A DNA stretch of 60,252 nt from Cytidiella melzeri (GCA_022592445.1 JABYQR010000284.1:1-60252), one strand, 5' to 3'; shown: positions 1-11,808, counted from the stretch's first letter. Numbers and translations are program-made. The notes: generated from the letters alone by a model not told the origin.

Positions 1-110
1 GCGCTGCATAAGTACTCTCCAGCTAATGTCTACAGACCATATCATGCCGGACAACAGTGGCACTGTGGTTTGGGAACGGGTTCACGCTATACGGCATGTC
101 ATTGTCTCCA
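1..110 (+). pseudogene. F-box gene fragment (duplicate of 10829-10935)
   Basis: The first ~110 bases align closely to the middle of the F-box gene at 10829-10935 (shared words such as ACAACAGTGGCACTGTGG). Relative to that gene this copy carries one extra base in the stretch encoding the PFLPDN-equivalent, which breaks the reading frame. Homology fades after about 110. The fragment runs off the left edge, so a longer relic may lie outside. What is seen is a local duplicate. That it is dead is inferred from the frameshift. Confidence 0.7.
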
Positions 111-507
111 TCCTTCCATCTACCTTAAATTACCCCAAAGTCATCTCGTAAGCCCTCCGCTTTATTTCTCTGTTAATGATGAACCGTCTCATGATTATTT
201 CGCAGATAATCCTCCAGGCTGTGCGCCTCCCGACAATTCTCCCTGTTTGGAAAGCGGTCAAACCTCGCCTTTGTTCACGACGTGAACGTAAGACAGAAAC
301 ATGTATGTGCGCTTGATTATGGGAGCAGACGGCTGGGTGACGGACCAACACACCTTCTGACGACTAAATGAAGTACTCAACAGGTCTTTTGTATAAGTGA
401 TTACCATTCAAACCCTGCCTCACTTATCAGGTACGATATTCAAATCACATCACAGTTGCATCACAGATGTAACTCAGCGTTTGTTACAGATCTAGAGTAG
501 CTCGCTT

Positions 508-2460
508 TCAAGCGGGGACACCAACGATTTTTGTATCGATCGTGCGGAAGAAGCCATATGACTCGATGTTAACCAACCGCCAGCCACTCTGCTCGTACAG
601 AGATTGGAAAGAGGCTACTGTGCGCTCGCTGCCATTCAAAAGCGCCAGCATCTAGGAAGACTTCAGCATGCACAAAGCGCTTGCAAAGTGGAACAAACTC
701 ACATGAATGTCTGTGAGGTACAAGAAGGCTGCAGCAGATCCGTAGTTTGGCAGCAGAGGAGCGGGGGCGGGGGGCCAAGCACCGCCTGGAATTCCTTTTA
801 CGCTGTCTGCTTCTTCACACGCGTATCCCAAAACGTTGTCAGAAACAACAAGCTTCGTACCTGGGCCAGCTGCGGCGCGAAGCTGGCGGAGGATCTTGAG
901 ACAGTACTCGTCCGACCAGTCATGCAAGATCTGGCCCATGAAGAATACAGCAGGTTTGCGGACAGGCTGAGGGTCGAAAAAGTTGTGCACTGGACGTGGT
1001 TGTATCATAATTGTGAGATATCACATTGCAGCTCCTCGGAATAAACGTACCTTGAAATTCGACCTGGCCGTTCTCAAGAGCTTGGGGAAGACGCGCCTCC
1101 CAGAACTATAGTAGGTTATATGAGCCAAAATGAAGAGGGGTAGGAAGTAGCTATATCACCTTGGGTACATTTGAGATGACGCCGGCCTTGTCCTGAACAA
1201 CGAACTTGAGGTGACTGAACGCCTGGGCGAGGGATAGTGACTGAGAGCCGAACCCTCCGCCAACATCCACGACAACTGAACCCTTTGGAAGCGATTGCCA
1301 ATCAAATCCTTCCACTACTATCAGCGACAGACCTACGGTTACAATAGCTTTAAGATGATCTCACCTCTTATGGTCGCGCCGGGAGGTGTCAGGCTCTGCG
1401 TGCCTTCCATAGCATTGGCGAAGCGTCTGCGTCTGTATTCGTTTTCTGGTAGTTCGTACCAATCAAAAACACCGAGATCTGTCTTGAAGGCAGTATTGAA
1501 AGCAGCCTTGTTGGGTTCGTTTGAGTGTGCAAGGTTAGGACTTGTCAGAGTTTCTGCCAGGTAGCCAGCCGACTTGATTGATTCGTCGCCACTGAAAAGG
1601 CATAAGATAGGCTGCTATATATAACCATGTGCAATCACTCACAAATGTTCCATGAACGCTGTGACTCCCATTGTCTTGTCGTGCTTACTTTGCGGGCTGA
1701 GGTACAACGATTAATCTCTGTGAACGTGCCTTGGAAAATGCCCCTACTCACTCGGCTAGAATTTCTGCGACAGGTTTGGCTGTATCCAGTAAAGACGAGA
1801 TACGATTGTGCACAAACGTATCCGGAGCCACTTCTTTGAAAATGTAGCTTGTAACAAACAAGGAGGCGAAGGATACGGGCTGCACGTATGAAACAAATGA
1901 ACCGAAGCTTGTGTCCGATGAGTTTATTGCACTTTACCTAGTTTTCCAGGATCGGTGTTGGTAGATGCGGCAATGTCATTGACATGCATTCTCTATCCCC
2001 AATAATGACGTGAGTTTGGCACACAAAATACAAGCACGCCGTATCCTGACCGACCTGAGGACCAGCATCACAGATGATTTCGGTAACGTGCAGCTCAATG
2101 ACAGTTCGGATGCACGCAGGAATGTAGTACTGCAAGTTGCCTTTAGTGACTTTGCTAGACGTTCCCTCATAATAAGGAGACACTGACACTTATACCATGA
2201 TACAAGAGCGTGAGGGGTGGTGGGCGGACAGCTGCAATGAGCTGACTTGCAGCAGCCATGAGGATTCCGCTCTCCTTCTGAACGCTTGGATCCATTCATG
2301 TTGCCTCAGAGTTGAGACTAAATGGCTCATCAGCAGAGGGGAAAGGTTGGGTGTCGCATGAGCCAAGTATTGCGTCAATGGATGATGTGATCAAGTCCCT
2401 GAGCGCAATCAAGTTGACATTTCCAGGAGTGGTGCTATGCTTCTGTGTACTGTCTGACAT
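508..2460 (-). pseudogene. family-2 O-methyltransferase pseudogene (SAM-dependent)
   Basis: Ten exons can be traced on the minus strand: 2460-2196, 2140-2055, 1992-1938, 1879-1752, 1696-1643, 1591-1365, 1317-1160, 1105-1051, 989-703, 651-508. The product matches fungal plant-type (COMT-like) O-methyltransferases. It has a helical dimerisation N-terminus (IELHVTEII, KLARILRLL), the SAM-binding motif VVVDVGGGFG, the catalytic-His region ILHDWSDEYC and the C-terminal LLNGSERT. Such enzymes methylate small phenolic or secondary-metabolite hydroxyls. Two lesions are visible. One is an in-frame TGA near 2297, just before MDPSVQ, where relatives usually have Arg. The other is a +1 frameshift near 1862 in exon 4. 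Summed exon length is 1459 nt, one more than a multiple of three. Without these the protein would be about 485 aa. The remainder is unusually well preserved, so inactivation appears recent, or these are assembly errors. Confidence 0.85.
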
Positions 2461-3587
2461 GGCGGTACCGCTAAGAACGAAGAGTGCTGTGTTTGAGTAT
2501 GCTGTGTGAGGAAGTGGTTGGGGAAAACGTACCTTCAGGCTCGTTGGGTACTTATAGGTGGTAGTCGCCTTGTTTTCAAACCGTACGCTGGGAGTCTGTG
2601 GTCTTGAAAGATGTGGGTGGGAGATGAATTGCTCACAAAGAGTGCAAAACGGTACGACACAGAGGAAATCTGTGAGAGTGCCATTCATTGTGACCATTGC
2701 ACTTACCCAGAAGATCGCGTTGAGGTATCGTCAGCATGACGCAGATACCACAGTCATAAGCCCGAGCTGACGAACTATCTTGTTCCCATTCAATGTCCCA
2801 CGATAGGTGGCTTGGAAGAAACACCGCGAGGCTGCCGGAAAGAGTGGCTGGCTGTACCACTTTTCCTAAACTTTGGCATTCAGATTGTGAAAGCATATTT
2901 TAGCTCTTAAAGTTATCACTGACCAATGACTTCCAGCAGAAGAGAACGACAGCTGTGCGAGCCAGCTCACCAGCTGAGCGACTACCGTGTAGATCCTTGT
3001 ACCCATTGCAGATATATTGCACCGTGACGCATTGCAAACCAGTGAACGTAAACCTACACCATGATCTCACCGAAACGGAGCACTAGTGTCATCAGGCTTT
3101 GCGGTGTATTGTAAACTGTAAACAGCTTCTTCAATGATGAGTTGTAAGGCACAGTGATGGATGAGTGAGAGCACGTTAGCCCAAAAAGGCAAGTCGACTC
3201 GTGAGAACGGCAATCTGTTATGACACATCATTTGGAGAGGGGCTGATCTCTGATTGAGCTTCTGCGCATTGAGTATCTGTTTTCATAGAGTTCAGGATAT
3301 TCATTTCACGCAGGTGGGATGCTCTCCGTCAACTGGCGTAGAAGAGGGACGCGGAAATGCTGTGCTAGCAAGATCATCAGCTGTGGAGGGATGGAGTGGA
3401 TACGTACGGTGAGATAACTTCACTATAACAAGCTCGTTAGGAGGCAGTAATGGACTTTTGCGGCACTACTCATGGTCTTCACCCCTATTGGACATTCTTT
3501 TGTCTCCTGTCTCATGACTCCTTTGTAGTATGATCACATCTTTTGTTTGATCACGTGGACACTGCCTCGTTGCCATCTTTCTTGTAG
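2461..3587. other. intergenic, no gene recognised
   Basis: Upstream flank of the O-methyltransferase pseudogene and of the kinase gene. Short open frames here have no recognisable domain or splice pattern. I see no repeat or RNA gene. Confidence 0.5.
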
Positions 3588-3594
3588 TATATAA
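3588..3594 (+). promoter_or_regulatory. TATA box for the FunK1-like gene
   Basis: TATATAA followed by a pyrimidine-rich stretch and the first splice-like GTGAGT at about 3650. It lies ~325 bases upstream of the chosen ATG at 3919, which suggests a leader with an intron. This rests on the motif alone. Confidence 0.4.
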
Positions 3595-3918
3595 CCCTTT
3601 CACCCTGGTTCTCTACTCCTCCATTGTGCTCTCATCATTGCACCTGGAGTGAGTATTCCTCCCATTGCTCTTGCGTTATGCTGTATGCTCATATGCCCTG
3701 TTACCTAGTTAACTCGTCTCCGTGTGTACTAGGTACATTCTATATTCACATTGTGCTCTCATCATCACACAACCTACTGTGATGCTGAACAGTTTGGCAC
3801 TGTTCCCGCTCACGTTATTACCCCACCCACAACCAAGCCCCACCCCTCCGCCTTTCTGATCAGGTGCCTGAAGGAGCATACAATTGATCTCTCCACGGAC
3901 GAGGACAAGGAGAAAAAC

Positions 3919-4713
3919 ATGCCCTTCATTGTCACTCTTGGCAAACATGTCTACTCTCAGTACGCTCTCGTTGGTCGAAGGACAACACTTTATGAAGGGA
4001 CCACGTCTGCGGACAGTGGTCGTCGCGTCATTGTCAAGGTCTCTCAGCAGTACATCAAGCGGACTTCTGAATTTGATATAGTGGAGCATGCTCGCAAGCT
4101 TGGTATTGAGCATGTGCCTGAATTCCTGAAGTCCAAGGACCTCTGGTATCTGTCGAGCGGTATTTGCAAGCTGTTTGCCACGGCTCTGGACCCAGACAAC
4201 AACCGCGTTTTTCACTGCCTTGTGATGGATCGATACACTCCTCTATCTGAGAAACTTGTGCAGGCTCCCGATTCTCTCATGGAGATGGCTAAGCAACTCA
4301 TCACCTGTAAGCATGTTAGTTATCCATTCACGTTACAATCTAATTGGAACTCTGCAGGTATTCGTGATTTACGGTACAAGGGGTTGATTTTGCATTGCGA
4401 CATCAGTGAAGGCAACATAATCTACCAGAACCGCAATGGAGAGGACCGCTTTATTCTCATCAACTTCAATCTGGCGGTCTTCGTGGACGAGAATGGATTT
4501 CCTAAGGGAGCTACGCCGCGCCATCAGACTGGAACATTGCCCTATATGGCTCTCAAATTGATTCAGGACATGCAGGCGGCCGAGGAGATGGACAGCAAGT
4601 GTGAGCGTGTCATTCACTGTGCCAGACATGATTACGAGTGTGTGTTTTGGGTAACCTTGTGGTGCGCTATCAAGATTGCGGAGAAACAAGGAGTGGCTGT
4701 AAACCGTCTGTAG
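3919..4713 (+). CDS. FunK1-like protein kinase (probable pseudokinase)
   Basis: Two exons (3919-4306, 4358-4713) give 247 aa. The start ATG sits in a good context (AAAAACATG), and the open frame upstream has no ATG. The protein has a VIVKV segment (putative ATP lysine), the FunK1-style catalytic loop HCDISEGNI (His ~142, Asp ~144), then TGTLPYMAL and a conserved RHDYE segment, as in the fungal FunK1 family of eukaryotic-like kinases expanded in mushrooms. Oddities: the metal-binding DFG-equivalent, usually DFD or DWD in this family, reads NFN (Asn ~165 and ~167), and the protein stops soon after RHDYE, shorter than typical members. The 51-nt intron is a multiple of three and stop-free, so retention would also translate. 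The fold assignment is firm. Loss of activity is inferred. Confidence 0.75.
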   Translation: MPFIVTLGKHVYSQYALVGRRTTLYEGTTSADSGRRVIVKVSQQYIKRTSEFDIVEHARKLGIEHVPEFLKSKDLWYLSSGICKLFATALDPDNNRVFHCLVMDRYTPLSEKLVQAPDSLMEMAKQLITCKHVSYPFTLQSNWNSAGIRDLRYKGLILHCDISEGNIIYQNRNGEDRFILINFNLAVFVDENGFPKGATPRHQTGTLPYMALKLIQDMQAAEEMDSKCERVIHCARHDYECVFWVTLWCAIKIAEKQGVAVNRL

Positions 4714-5806
4714 TGTCGATGCGGACCTTGGAGTACTGTTATACCCTATAATTTTTGTTTAAATTAGCAATCTGAATGCACACAAATATCTAGGTTGCAT
4801 TGTGCTCTTGGATTAAATTTGATGGGGGTAACATGTTCAGAAAGTGTATGAGCGAGTAAGTACTACATGTGACCTGACACGCCAGACCGAGACATAAAAC
4901 ATTATTCTGAAGGTGAGCAGGTATGGTTGCTGTCACTCGCACTGCCCAACGTGACAGTGGTGAGTCTTTTTTTGAAAAGAAAATCATTGTTATCAAATGT
5001 TGGCGAAGCCAAGGACAATTCAAAACATAAAACTATGCACATAATACTCTACGTGTAATGGGAAGACTTTGAAGCCCAGACGCGCGAGACGTGCAATGTA
5101 AGTACACTACCACATTGTGGAGTTCTAGTTATTAGTGGGAGCATGATCAAATGTAAATGTGAGAGGATTACCAAGAAGGAAAGAGTAAAGCGCAGGGTCA
5201 GGATCAGCAGAGTTCTTCAGGGAACTCCAGGAAGTTGTGTCGCGGCTGGTGGTACCAAGTGCACTGGTTTAGGATACGTGCACGCGAATGGAAGACATTG
5301 CAGTCGTTGCATTGAGTGTTTTTGTTTGGGAAGAAGTGTGACCGGTACTCCCCCGTGGGTGCGTGGCTCAATATTGCTCGGGCTGCTCGAGCAGCCAAGC
5401 TATTGGTAGTGAAACGGGTGAGGAACTTCTCTTCCTTGTAGGTGGTGGAGGCGATCGCTCGTTGTCTGTGTAGGAAGTTGTGGCCTCTGACGGTGGTGAG
5501 TCACAGTATTTTTGCTGGCTTGCAATACAGTACCACAGTTTTTCACACAGTAAACTCCTAGAAGGTTTTTCGCAAATCACAGTCTGAATTGAGGCATGTC
5601 AACAGTGTACATCTAAAGTGCTTTATACGAGTGCTTTATATGGAGAGAAGTTCATACAAGCTTTTGGCATGGCAGGTGCAAACTACACAGATGGTTGCAG
5701 GCGAGTCTTTCTGTCTTTCTGAACCTTTGCGAACATTGTTTGGACAGTTTTACCTAGGAATGCTGCAAAGGCACGGATTAGAGACACAGACAATTGAGAT
5801 TGGTAA
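4714..5806. other. intergenic, no gene recognised
   Basis: About 1.1 kb without a supportable gene. Small frames near 5150-5580 on both strands show no conserved motif. No clear repeats were seen. Confidence 0.5.
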
Positions 5807-7611
5807 TCAAAATGACCTAGTTTGTGAAAAGCTGCGCGCATCCCGTGTGAAACCCAGGGCAAACAAAACTCCCTCGCAACGGATAAGAATGACATCTAAA
5901 TTGGCAGGGTAATCTGCCACCACCGTATCCACGCCCAGAGGCTCTGCCCAAGTGTACCTTCTTGGATAGTAGACTGCAAAGTGTTTGTAGTCCTTGATGT
6001 TGAGAATGTCACATGTAGCCTTCAAATCGGTCATGCGGAAGAGAGGAGGCACAGTCTCGGCAACCACAAGCGGGAGTGATTGTACCTGGCTCGAGGTTCA
6101 GAATTGCATGAGATCAAGTATCAAATACATACCTGGTACCAAATGACGACATGGATCTTGCGGAAAGTGCTAGCTTTGACCTTGTCATGGGACATCTTGC
6201 CTTTCTTGCAGAAGAGCTATGCATAATTTGTCAGATAATGTTGTTGTGATGGCTGTACACATACATCTACCAAGAACTTGTTCTTGCGCTTTGTGCTAGG
6301 GGACTGTGTGCCAGAAGTGGCAGTAACGGCAGTCATAGAACCTTCAGCATCACTTGGCACCGTTGCTGGGGAGGCGCGATGGCTGGACAAAATGCTGATG
6401 GGACTGTCCTTGGAGCCCTGTAAGAATATCAGTAATGTTTCCTTTGAGATTTGAGTCACAACATACATTGAGGACCGTGATCTGCTTCTTCAGCCTTGGC
6501 TGCAACATGTAAGGGCCTTCAACCTCAATGTCAGACTCCAAGTTGGACAACCCCAGCTTCACAGGGCTCTGATTTTGAGGTGTGGCGGGAGAATCATAGA
6601 TGGTCTCTGCATTGGACGGCCACTCGGTAAGAAGTTGACAACTTCTCTTTTGCACTGCTCAGATGAGAGTGTTGTCAATGGGTGGCTGCAGCGTGCTAGG
6701 AGACAGCTCTGGCTTTACTGACTTGAATAGAAGCATTGAACCTGCTGCATGAACACCCTATAAGCATAGCTGTGTCAGACTCACTGTGAATGGTGTCAGA
6801 AGTGGCATACCTTCTTGCACAGTTGCCTAGGTGGCGGACTGGGCTGTGCAAAGGCTTCCTTTACCTTGCCCGCAAGGTACGCCTCGGGGCCTTCTCTAGC
6901 CTTCCATGCTTGGACCTCTTCAGCATGCATGGTCTCAAGAACCGCAACAGCATCTTAAGACAGCTGGATATAAGGCTGCAGTGTGCTAGGAGATGGCTCT
7001 GGCTTTACTGACTTGAACCAAAGCTTTGAACCTGCTGCATGAAAGCCCTATAAGCATAGCAGTGTCAGACTCACTGTGAATGGTGTCAGAAGTGGCATAC
7101 CTTCTTGCGCAGTTGACTAGGTGGCAGGCTGGGCTGTGCAAAGGCTTTCTTTACCTTGCCCGCAAGGTATGCCTTGGGGCCTCCTCTAGCCTTCCATGCT
7201 TGGACCTCTACAGCCTGCATGGTCTTGAGAGCTGCGACAGCATCTTCAGACAGCTAAAACTAAGCAAGGTCTTGGTACCCCTTACACTTTGGACGCTGAA
7301 CAAGGATCAGCAAAAATCAACCACCAAAAGTAAGTTGAACATACATTGAGATAGACATGGCCAAGAAGATCCATCTTCTTGGCAACAGCAACAATACCGC
7401 TGGCCCCACAGCCTAAGTTGAGGCACATGCTGGAGAGATCCTTGCCTTGGGCAGTGGCATCGGCACAGACCACCAAGTCAACGGTCTCCTTGAAGGCAAC
7501 AGAGTACTCCAAAAGAGGGTACTCATCATGGTTGCCGTTCCAGTCCTTGGAGTTGAAAGGAGATCTCATGGGCAACAATACAGAAGCCTCTGAGGCAGTC
7601 CAAGTTGGCAC
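5807..7611 (-). pseudogene. unrecognised multi-exon gene, decayed
   Basis: A consistent chain of phase-0 exons is visible on the minus strand: an exon ending at 7343 (contains VDLVVCADATAQGKDL), two near-identical exons (7263-7078 and ~6973-6790 region, KAYLAGKVKKAFAQPS), then ~6653-6467, 6417-6265, 6216-6133 (CKKGKMSHDKVKASTFRK) and 6085-5807 (VPPLFRMTDLKA). All have good GT..AG borders. I do not recognise a family. Lysine-rich segments and the word MSHDKVKASTFRKIHVVIWY suggest a nuclear or repeat-associated protein, but no function can be given. One of the duplicated exons begins LS-TAA where its twin reads LS-GAA, a premature stop. The 5' exon is also folded back on itself (7473-7710). I therefore call it a decayed gene. 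An active gene that skips the duplicated exon is possible. Confidence 0.5.
6684..7263. repeat. 290-bp tandem duplication of an exon
   Basis: Two head-to-tail units (about 6684-6973 and 6974-7263), roughly 90% identical, each beginning near GCTGCAG(C/T)GTGCTAGGAGA. Each contains one exon of the minus-strand gene plus its splice sites. One copy carries a stop codon at its exon start. Confidence 0.85.
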
Positions 7612-7710
7612 CCATGAGATTTTCTTTCAACTCCAAGGACTGGAACGGCAACCATGATGAGTACTCTCTTTTGGAGTACTCTGTTGCCTTCAAGGAGACT
7701 GTTGACTTAG
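7473..7710. repeat. ~100-bp inverted repeat (fold-back)
   Basis: The left arm (about 7473-7573) is the near-perfect reverse complement of the right arm (about 7609-7710), with roughly 36 bases between. Only a handful of mismatches are seen. The left arm is part of the 5' exon of the decayed gene, so the right arm is an inverted exon copy. A transcript crossing it would form a long hairpin. Confidence 0.85.
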
Positions 7711-8694
7711 TGAGCCTTGGGTAGACAAGTCATTGTTTCCTGATTAATCAGTTAACCTGGTGTGAAAGATTTACTGCCCTTTCCTGACAAAACAGTCTTT
7801 TGTCGAGCTGAGAGGCTGTAAGGACTATCAATGTCAGTAACACAATTGCCTCGAGGTTTGGCAGAAGCTTAGAGCTGTTTACAGTACATATGACATACGG
7901 ACTTGAATGCTTGAGAAAGTGATTGTGCCTTTGCGTGCCTCGCTATTTGAAAGTTAGCAGGGAACTCACATGCTCATTGAAGCTTGGAAGTTTGCTATCA
8001 GGGTGCCCAAATGGCTGAACAGCAATTTCAATTTGTTGACTCCCTGTTAGTGAACTCCATGGTTAGAAAATGACATGGATGCATCGAGCGAGCGACTTGA
8101 GATAGGTGGCCACACAGCTGTCATTACACTGGTGCTTAAAACATGAATGGCGCACAAGATGCTTACTAGAATACTCACCGTGGGAGGAAGTGTCCATCTT
8201 CATGGATAAGTGTGAGTACTCGGCAGCCATGTGATGTAATGTGGACAAGTAATTGTGTTTGTGAGGCAGTGCAAAGTCCAGATCGACGGAGTGACCAGCC
8301 AAGCAGGGCAGCAGGACAAGGTTTTAAAAAAAGGCCTTCTGAGTTATCCTTCCTAATGAGTTTAAGTACCACTCACCAATAATTGTTTATACTGCTGTGT
8401 ATAACTTGATTAGCTGCATAGGAGCAAAACCACTGGATGAAGATGATTCATAGTTGTAGTTGTTAGGTAAAGGTGAATGGAGTGTGGAGCGTGGATGTTT
8501 GGTTGTTGAGCTCAGCAAGTGCCTGTTGAGAAGCTTAAGCCCTGTCTCATTGCACTTGAGACTCGATCTGCTGGCACAAGGTTACTAGTTAGCTGCTAAG
8601 TACATTAAGAGGATGTGTACTCATCTCTTTAGCTTATCGCCGCCCGCTCCACTGCATACAACTTCCCTGATTGCAAGGAGAATTTGGGTTAAAC
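7711..8694. other. intergenic, no gene recognised
   Basis: About 1 kb. A minus-strand frame at 8063-8302 shows no known domain. It may be residue of the same decayed gene. No other structure was seen. Confidence 0.4.
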
Positions 8695-9490
8695 ATGCTC
8701 TGGCTACTCGACACACCTTTACCTATGTCTCCGCTCTACAAAGTGGCCCTGATTTTTGTCAATGCTGCATCCATCCATGCAATATACACGCCTCCGCATC
8801 CCATCGCAGACAACGACGAAACGCAAAAATACAATTACAGGGCTTTGAAAGATTTCCAGTTCCAGTTCAGGCGAAGAGCAGCTGCGTGTGCCAAGGTGTG
8901 TTCCTGTAGACGTTGGTCAAAACACACTAAAGAAAACTTCACAGACCATCCACTGGCTTTACTCCGCGAGCGAGTCCGCTCTCATCCTCGCGCGTGCATT
9001 CGCTTCGCCGCTGTCGACCGATGTCTTGACCACTTTCATGGTGTACCCAGAGAACGCTGCAGTTCTGCAAATTACCCCTGCTTGGCTGATAGGCGGCCTC
9101 TTGATGGCCAGCGGCGCGTTCATCCGCACCGCATGCCAGCGTGAGCTGGGCCGGTTCTTCACGTGGGAACTGTCCTTGAAGAAGGGTCAGCACCTCGTCA
9201 CAACGGGTCCATACGCACTCGGGCGTCACCCCGCATACACAGGAACTCTCCTCGCTGCAGTGGGGACGTTCCTGTGCCAGCTCAGCCCTAGAACATGGAT
9301 GGCGGAGAACGGGTGCTTCGAGTCAACAGCCGTAAGGTGGGGATTGTGGTTGTCGTACACGGCGTTAGTTCCGTATATGTTTACACGCCGCACATATGCT
9401 GAGGACGATGTACTGAGGGAGGAATTCCCAGAGGAGTGGAGGGCGTGGGCAGAAAAAACGCCGTACAAGATGATACCGTACGTGTTTTAG
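8695..9490 (+). CDS. ICMT-family methyltransferase, type A, copy 1
   Basis: Exons 8695-8895 and 8945-9490 encode 248 aa. Four to five hydrophobic segments are followed by the ICMT signature GPYALGRHPAYTGTLL and the C-terminal block EEFPEEWRAWAEKTPYKM. ICMTs (yeast Ste14) use SAM to methylate the C-terminal prenylcysteine of CaaX proteins in the ER membrane. The HP-Y and E-x-x-x-EW residues belong to the SAM/lipid site. The N-terminus has a NAASIHAIYTPPHP segment shared by all type-A copies. The single phase-0 intron lies at the same position in all eight copies of the window. This is the only copy on the plus strand and lies next to the F-box gene. The real substrate is unknown, and a role outside CaaX processing cannot be excluded. 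Confidence 0.88.
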
Positions 9491-10266
9491 AGATACAGCC
9501 GTCTAGCCAATGAATGTTAACGTATCCGAGAGAAAGCAACCAGGGACTCATCTGCGCTTGAGGCGTCTGACAGTGAATTTTTGTCTTCAGACTCTCAATT
9601 GCATCGTCGACGGAGTATAGCTTGGTGCATGTCTTGACACGCGAAGCTGAAGGTCTTCGGTCACGGTCGTCAGCAATTCTCTACTGTAGTAGCGAGGACG
9701 AACCCTGAACAAAAAAGTGGCTGCATGCTTCACTACTCTGTACTTATTCCGCCTAGAAGCCTTCGTCTTTCGACACCGGTTGTTTTGATGTCTTCCACAC
9801 AGTGAATGGTGAAGCAATTTTTGAGGACGATCGCCCAGGATGACAAGGCTGCTTTTTCTCTGGTTCTGACGATTTGTCTTGGTGGGCAAGAGTCAAGATA
9901 TGTCGAATCGGCGTACACTGTGCAGTCGAACCCCTCATAACCAGTACCCTTCGGGATAGGTAAAAAGGTATGGGTGAGAGGCTGAGGCATGAAAGTTAAA
10001 CGCCCCCGAGGGAGACTATTTGGACGCCCATGATGAACGAAGTTTTGCTTACGTGTGCAATGAGCTTGATCGGCACTGAGAGTACTGAGGAACGCACTTA
10101 CGCTCGACCTTCATCTACAGTACCTGATTTCACCTCTTAAGCTCTTAAGGGCATCAGGTGTTTGCTGTGTAGAGGTACACAGCGAACTTGAATCATCCTA
10201 GTAAAGTTTACTCATGCTGAATTCCCTAACCTCACTTACCAATTCATTCTTCATAGACTTGGAAGT
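9491..10266. other. intergenic, no firm gene
   Basis: Minus-strand frames at 9587-9990 contain a readable stretch (VYADSTYLDS) but no identifiable domain or full splice model. The last 100 bases are the F-box promoter region. No repeat was seen. Confidence 0.4.
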
Positions 10267-11808
10267 ATGGCTACTAGCACGAGTCTACTAGACATCCCGC
10301 CGGAGATATTAGAGCAGATTCTCCTCGAACTCGATCCACTTGATGTTGGTGCGATATCGCAGACCTGCGCCTTATTCGCTCAATTAATCTACGGCTCTTC
10401 GAGCGAGCTTTTCTGGAGAAAATTGTATCTGAGCGTGGCGATAGACGATCCACGCCAGTGCGTCGACCCAATCGGAAATCCGATCAAGAGCGTAGAGTGG
10501 AAAAAGACCCTACAGCGCATCATCCGCGCCCGAACAGTTGTGATGAACCCGGAGCTCTGTCGGGAAGAAGAAAGAGTCACCATATGGCAAACGCTGCTTC
10601 AAATGGCGAGCAACACTTTCCCGTTGTACCACACAGACGATTACAACCTCTCGTTGAACTTTGCGTGGCTAGCAGCACTCCTTCGTGGAGGCAAGTTCTT
10701 GGAACATTCCTTGTGGGAACTGTCGCCAGAAGAACGTCAGCTCCGGGCTCACTTCCACACACTTTACGGTCTCACTCCCAACGATTTCAGCCCTGAGCGC
10801 AGGGTAGAAACCCGCTGCTCTGTGTATGCGCTGCGTAACTACTCTCTAGCTAACATTTACGGGCCATTCCTGCCAGACAACAGTGGCACTGTGGACTGGG
10901 AGCGGGTTCTTGCTATACAGCATGTCATCTCTATGCACATCGTGCTGGAGCGGGAGCGGTCTCCAGAGGAGTTTACCAGTATTTTTATTGGTTCGCCCAT
11001 GAGCTTGCCGTATTGCGGTAGCGTGTTCACTCGTGATCTCAAGCTTGAGGAGGTGGAGGACTGGGCCGGCGTTGAAGGCACCTGGCAGTGTTCGTTTTGC
11101 TTCTGCGACCACAGGGATCTTCTTGGTGAATACAGAGCTTATCTGATGTTTCCAAGTATGGCTGACCTTCATATTCTAGTCTTCAACAACTACGTTTGTG
11201 CCACAATAATGTATTCTACGCTATGACTGACAACGGCTACATTGCAGGCATCAATCAATGGTCCACTCCGACGAGAAGTCTTTGAAGATCCAGAGTTCAC
11301 CGAGGCCTTCACAATGTACGAGTTCAAGATTCACGTGACGCACACGGAATACGACGAAGCACACCCAACACGACCCATCATACACTTCAAAGCTACGTCG
11401 CAGGGTAGCAACCATGCCGAGATGGAAGGCTGGGTAGGGCTCTCGAGCAAGAACGACATCCATTGGCATTTCGTAAGTACTGCATGTCATTTTCCCCCTG
11501 GCTATGTGCTGAGTGAGATGCGTTCAGGTGAGCAACCACATGTGGAGGTGAGCGCCGCGTCAAGAGTTTGCTCCATGGCAGATCAGCTTACGGGGGATGA
11601 AAAAAAAATCCAGCTCGGAGGGTATTCAAGTGGGTGGTGTCCGATCCACTTTTGGCGTGTTGGGAATTTGGTCAACTGTGCAGCACGAGCGGAGCGATCC
11701 TGTCGGTGAGTCGCTGTTTGTGTGGCAATGTAGGCTTCAAGTGTTGGGTGCTGATCATGTCACTTATTTGTAGGGCCTTACTGGTTGCGCAAGGTCTTGG
11801 ATGGCTAG
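10267..11808 (+). CDS. F-box protein
   Basis: Five exons (10267-11125, 11180-11193, 11248-11472, 11582-11705, 11774-11808) total 1257 nt, 418 aa. Exon 2 is only 14 nt but restores frame and conserved sequence (LLVFNNYASING). The N-terminus LLDIPPEILEQILLELDPLDVGAISQTC (about residues 7-34, written here in part: DIPPEILEQILLELDPLDVG) is a standard F-box, the Skp1-binding helix bundle of SCF ubiquitin ligases. The remainder is the variable domain of a large basidiomycete F-box family, with GVQVGG-like GIQVGGVRSTFGVLG near the C-terminus. The exon-4 acceptor at 11580-11581 is chosen because an earlier acceptor would run into a TGA. The exon starts beside an A9 tract, so this join is the weakest. 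A broken duplicate lies at 1-110. Substrate unknown. Confidence 0.8.
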
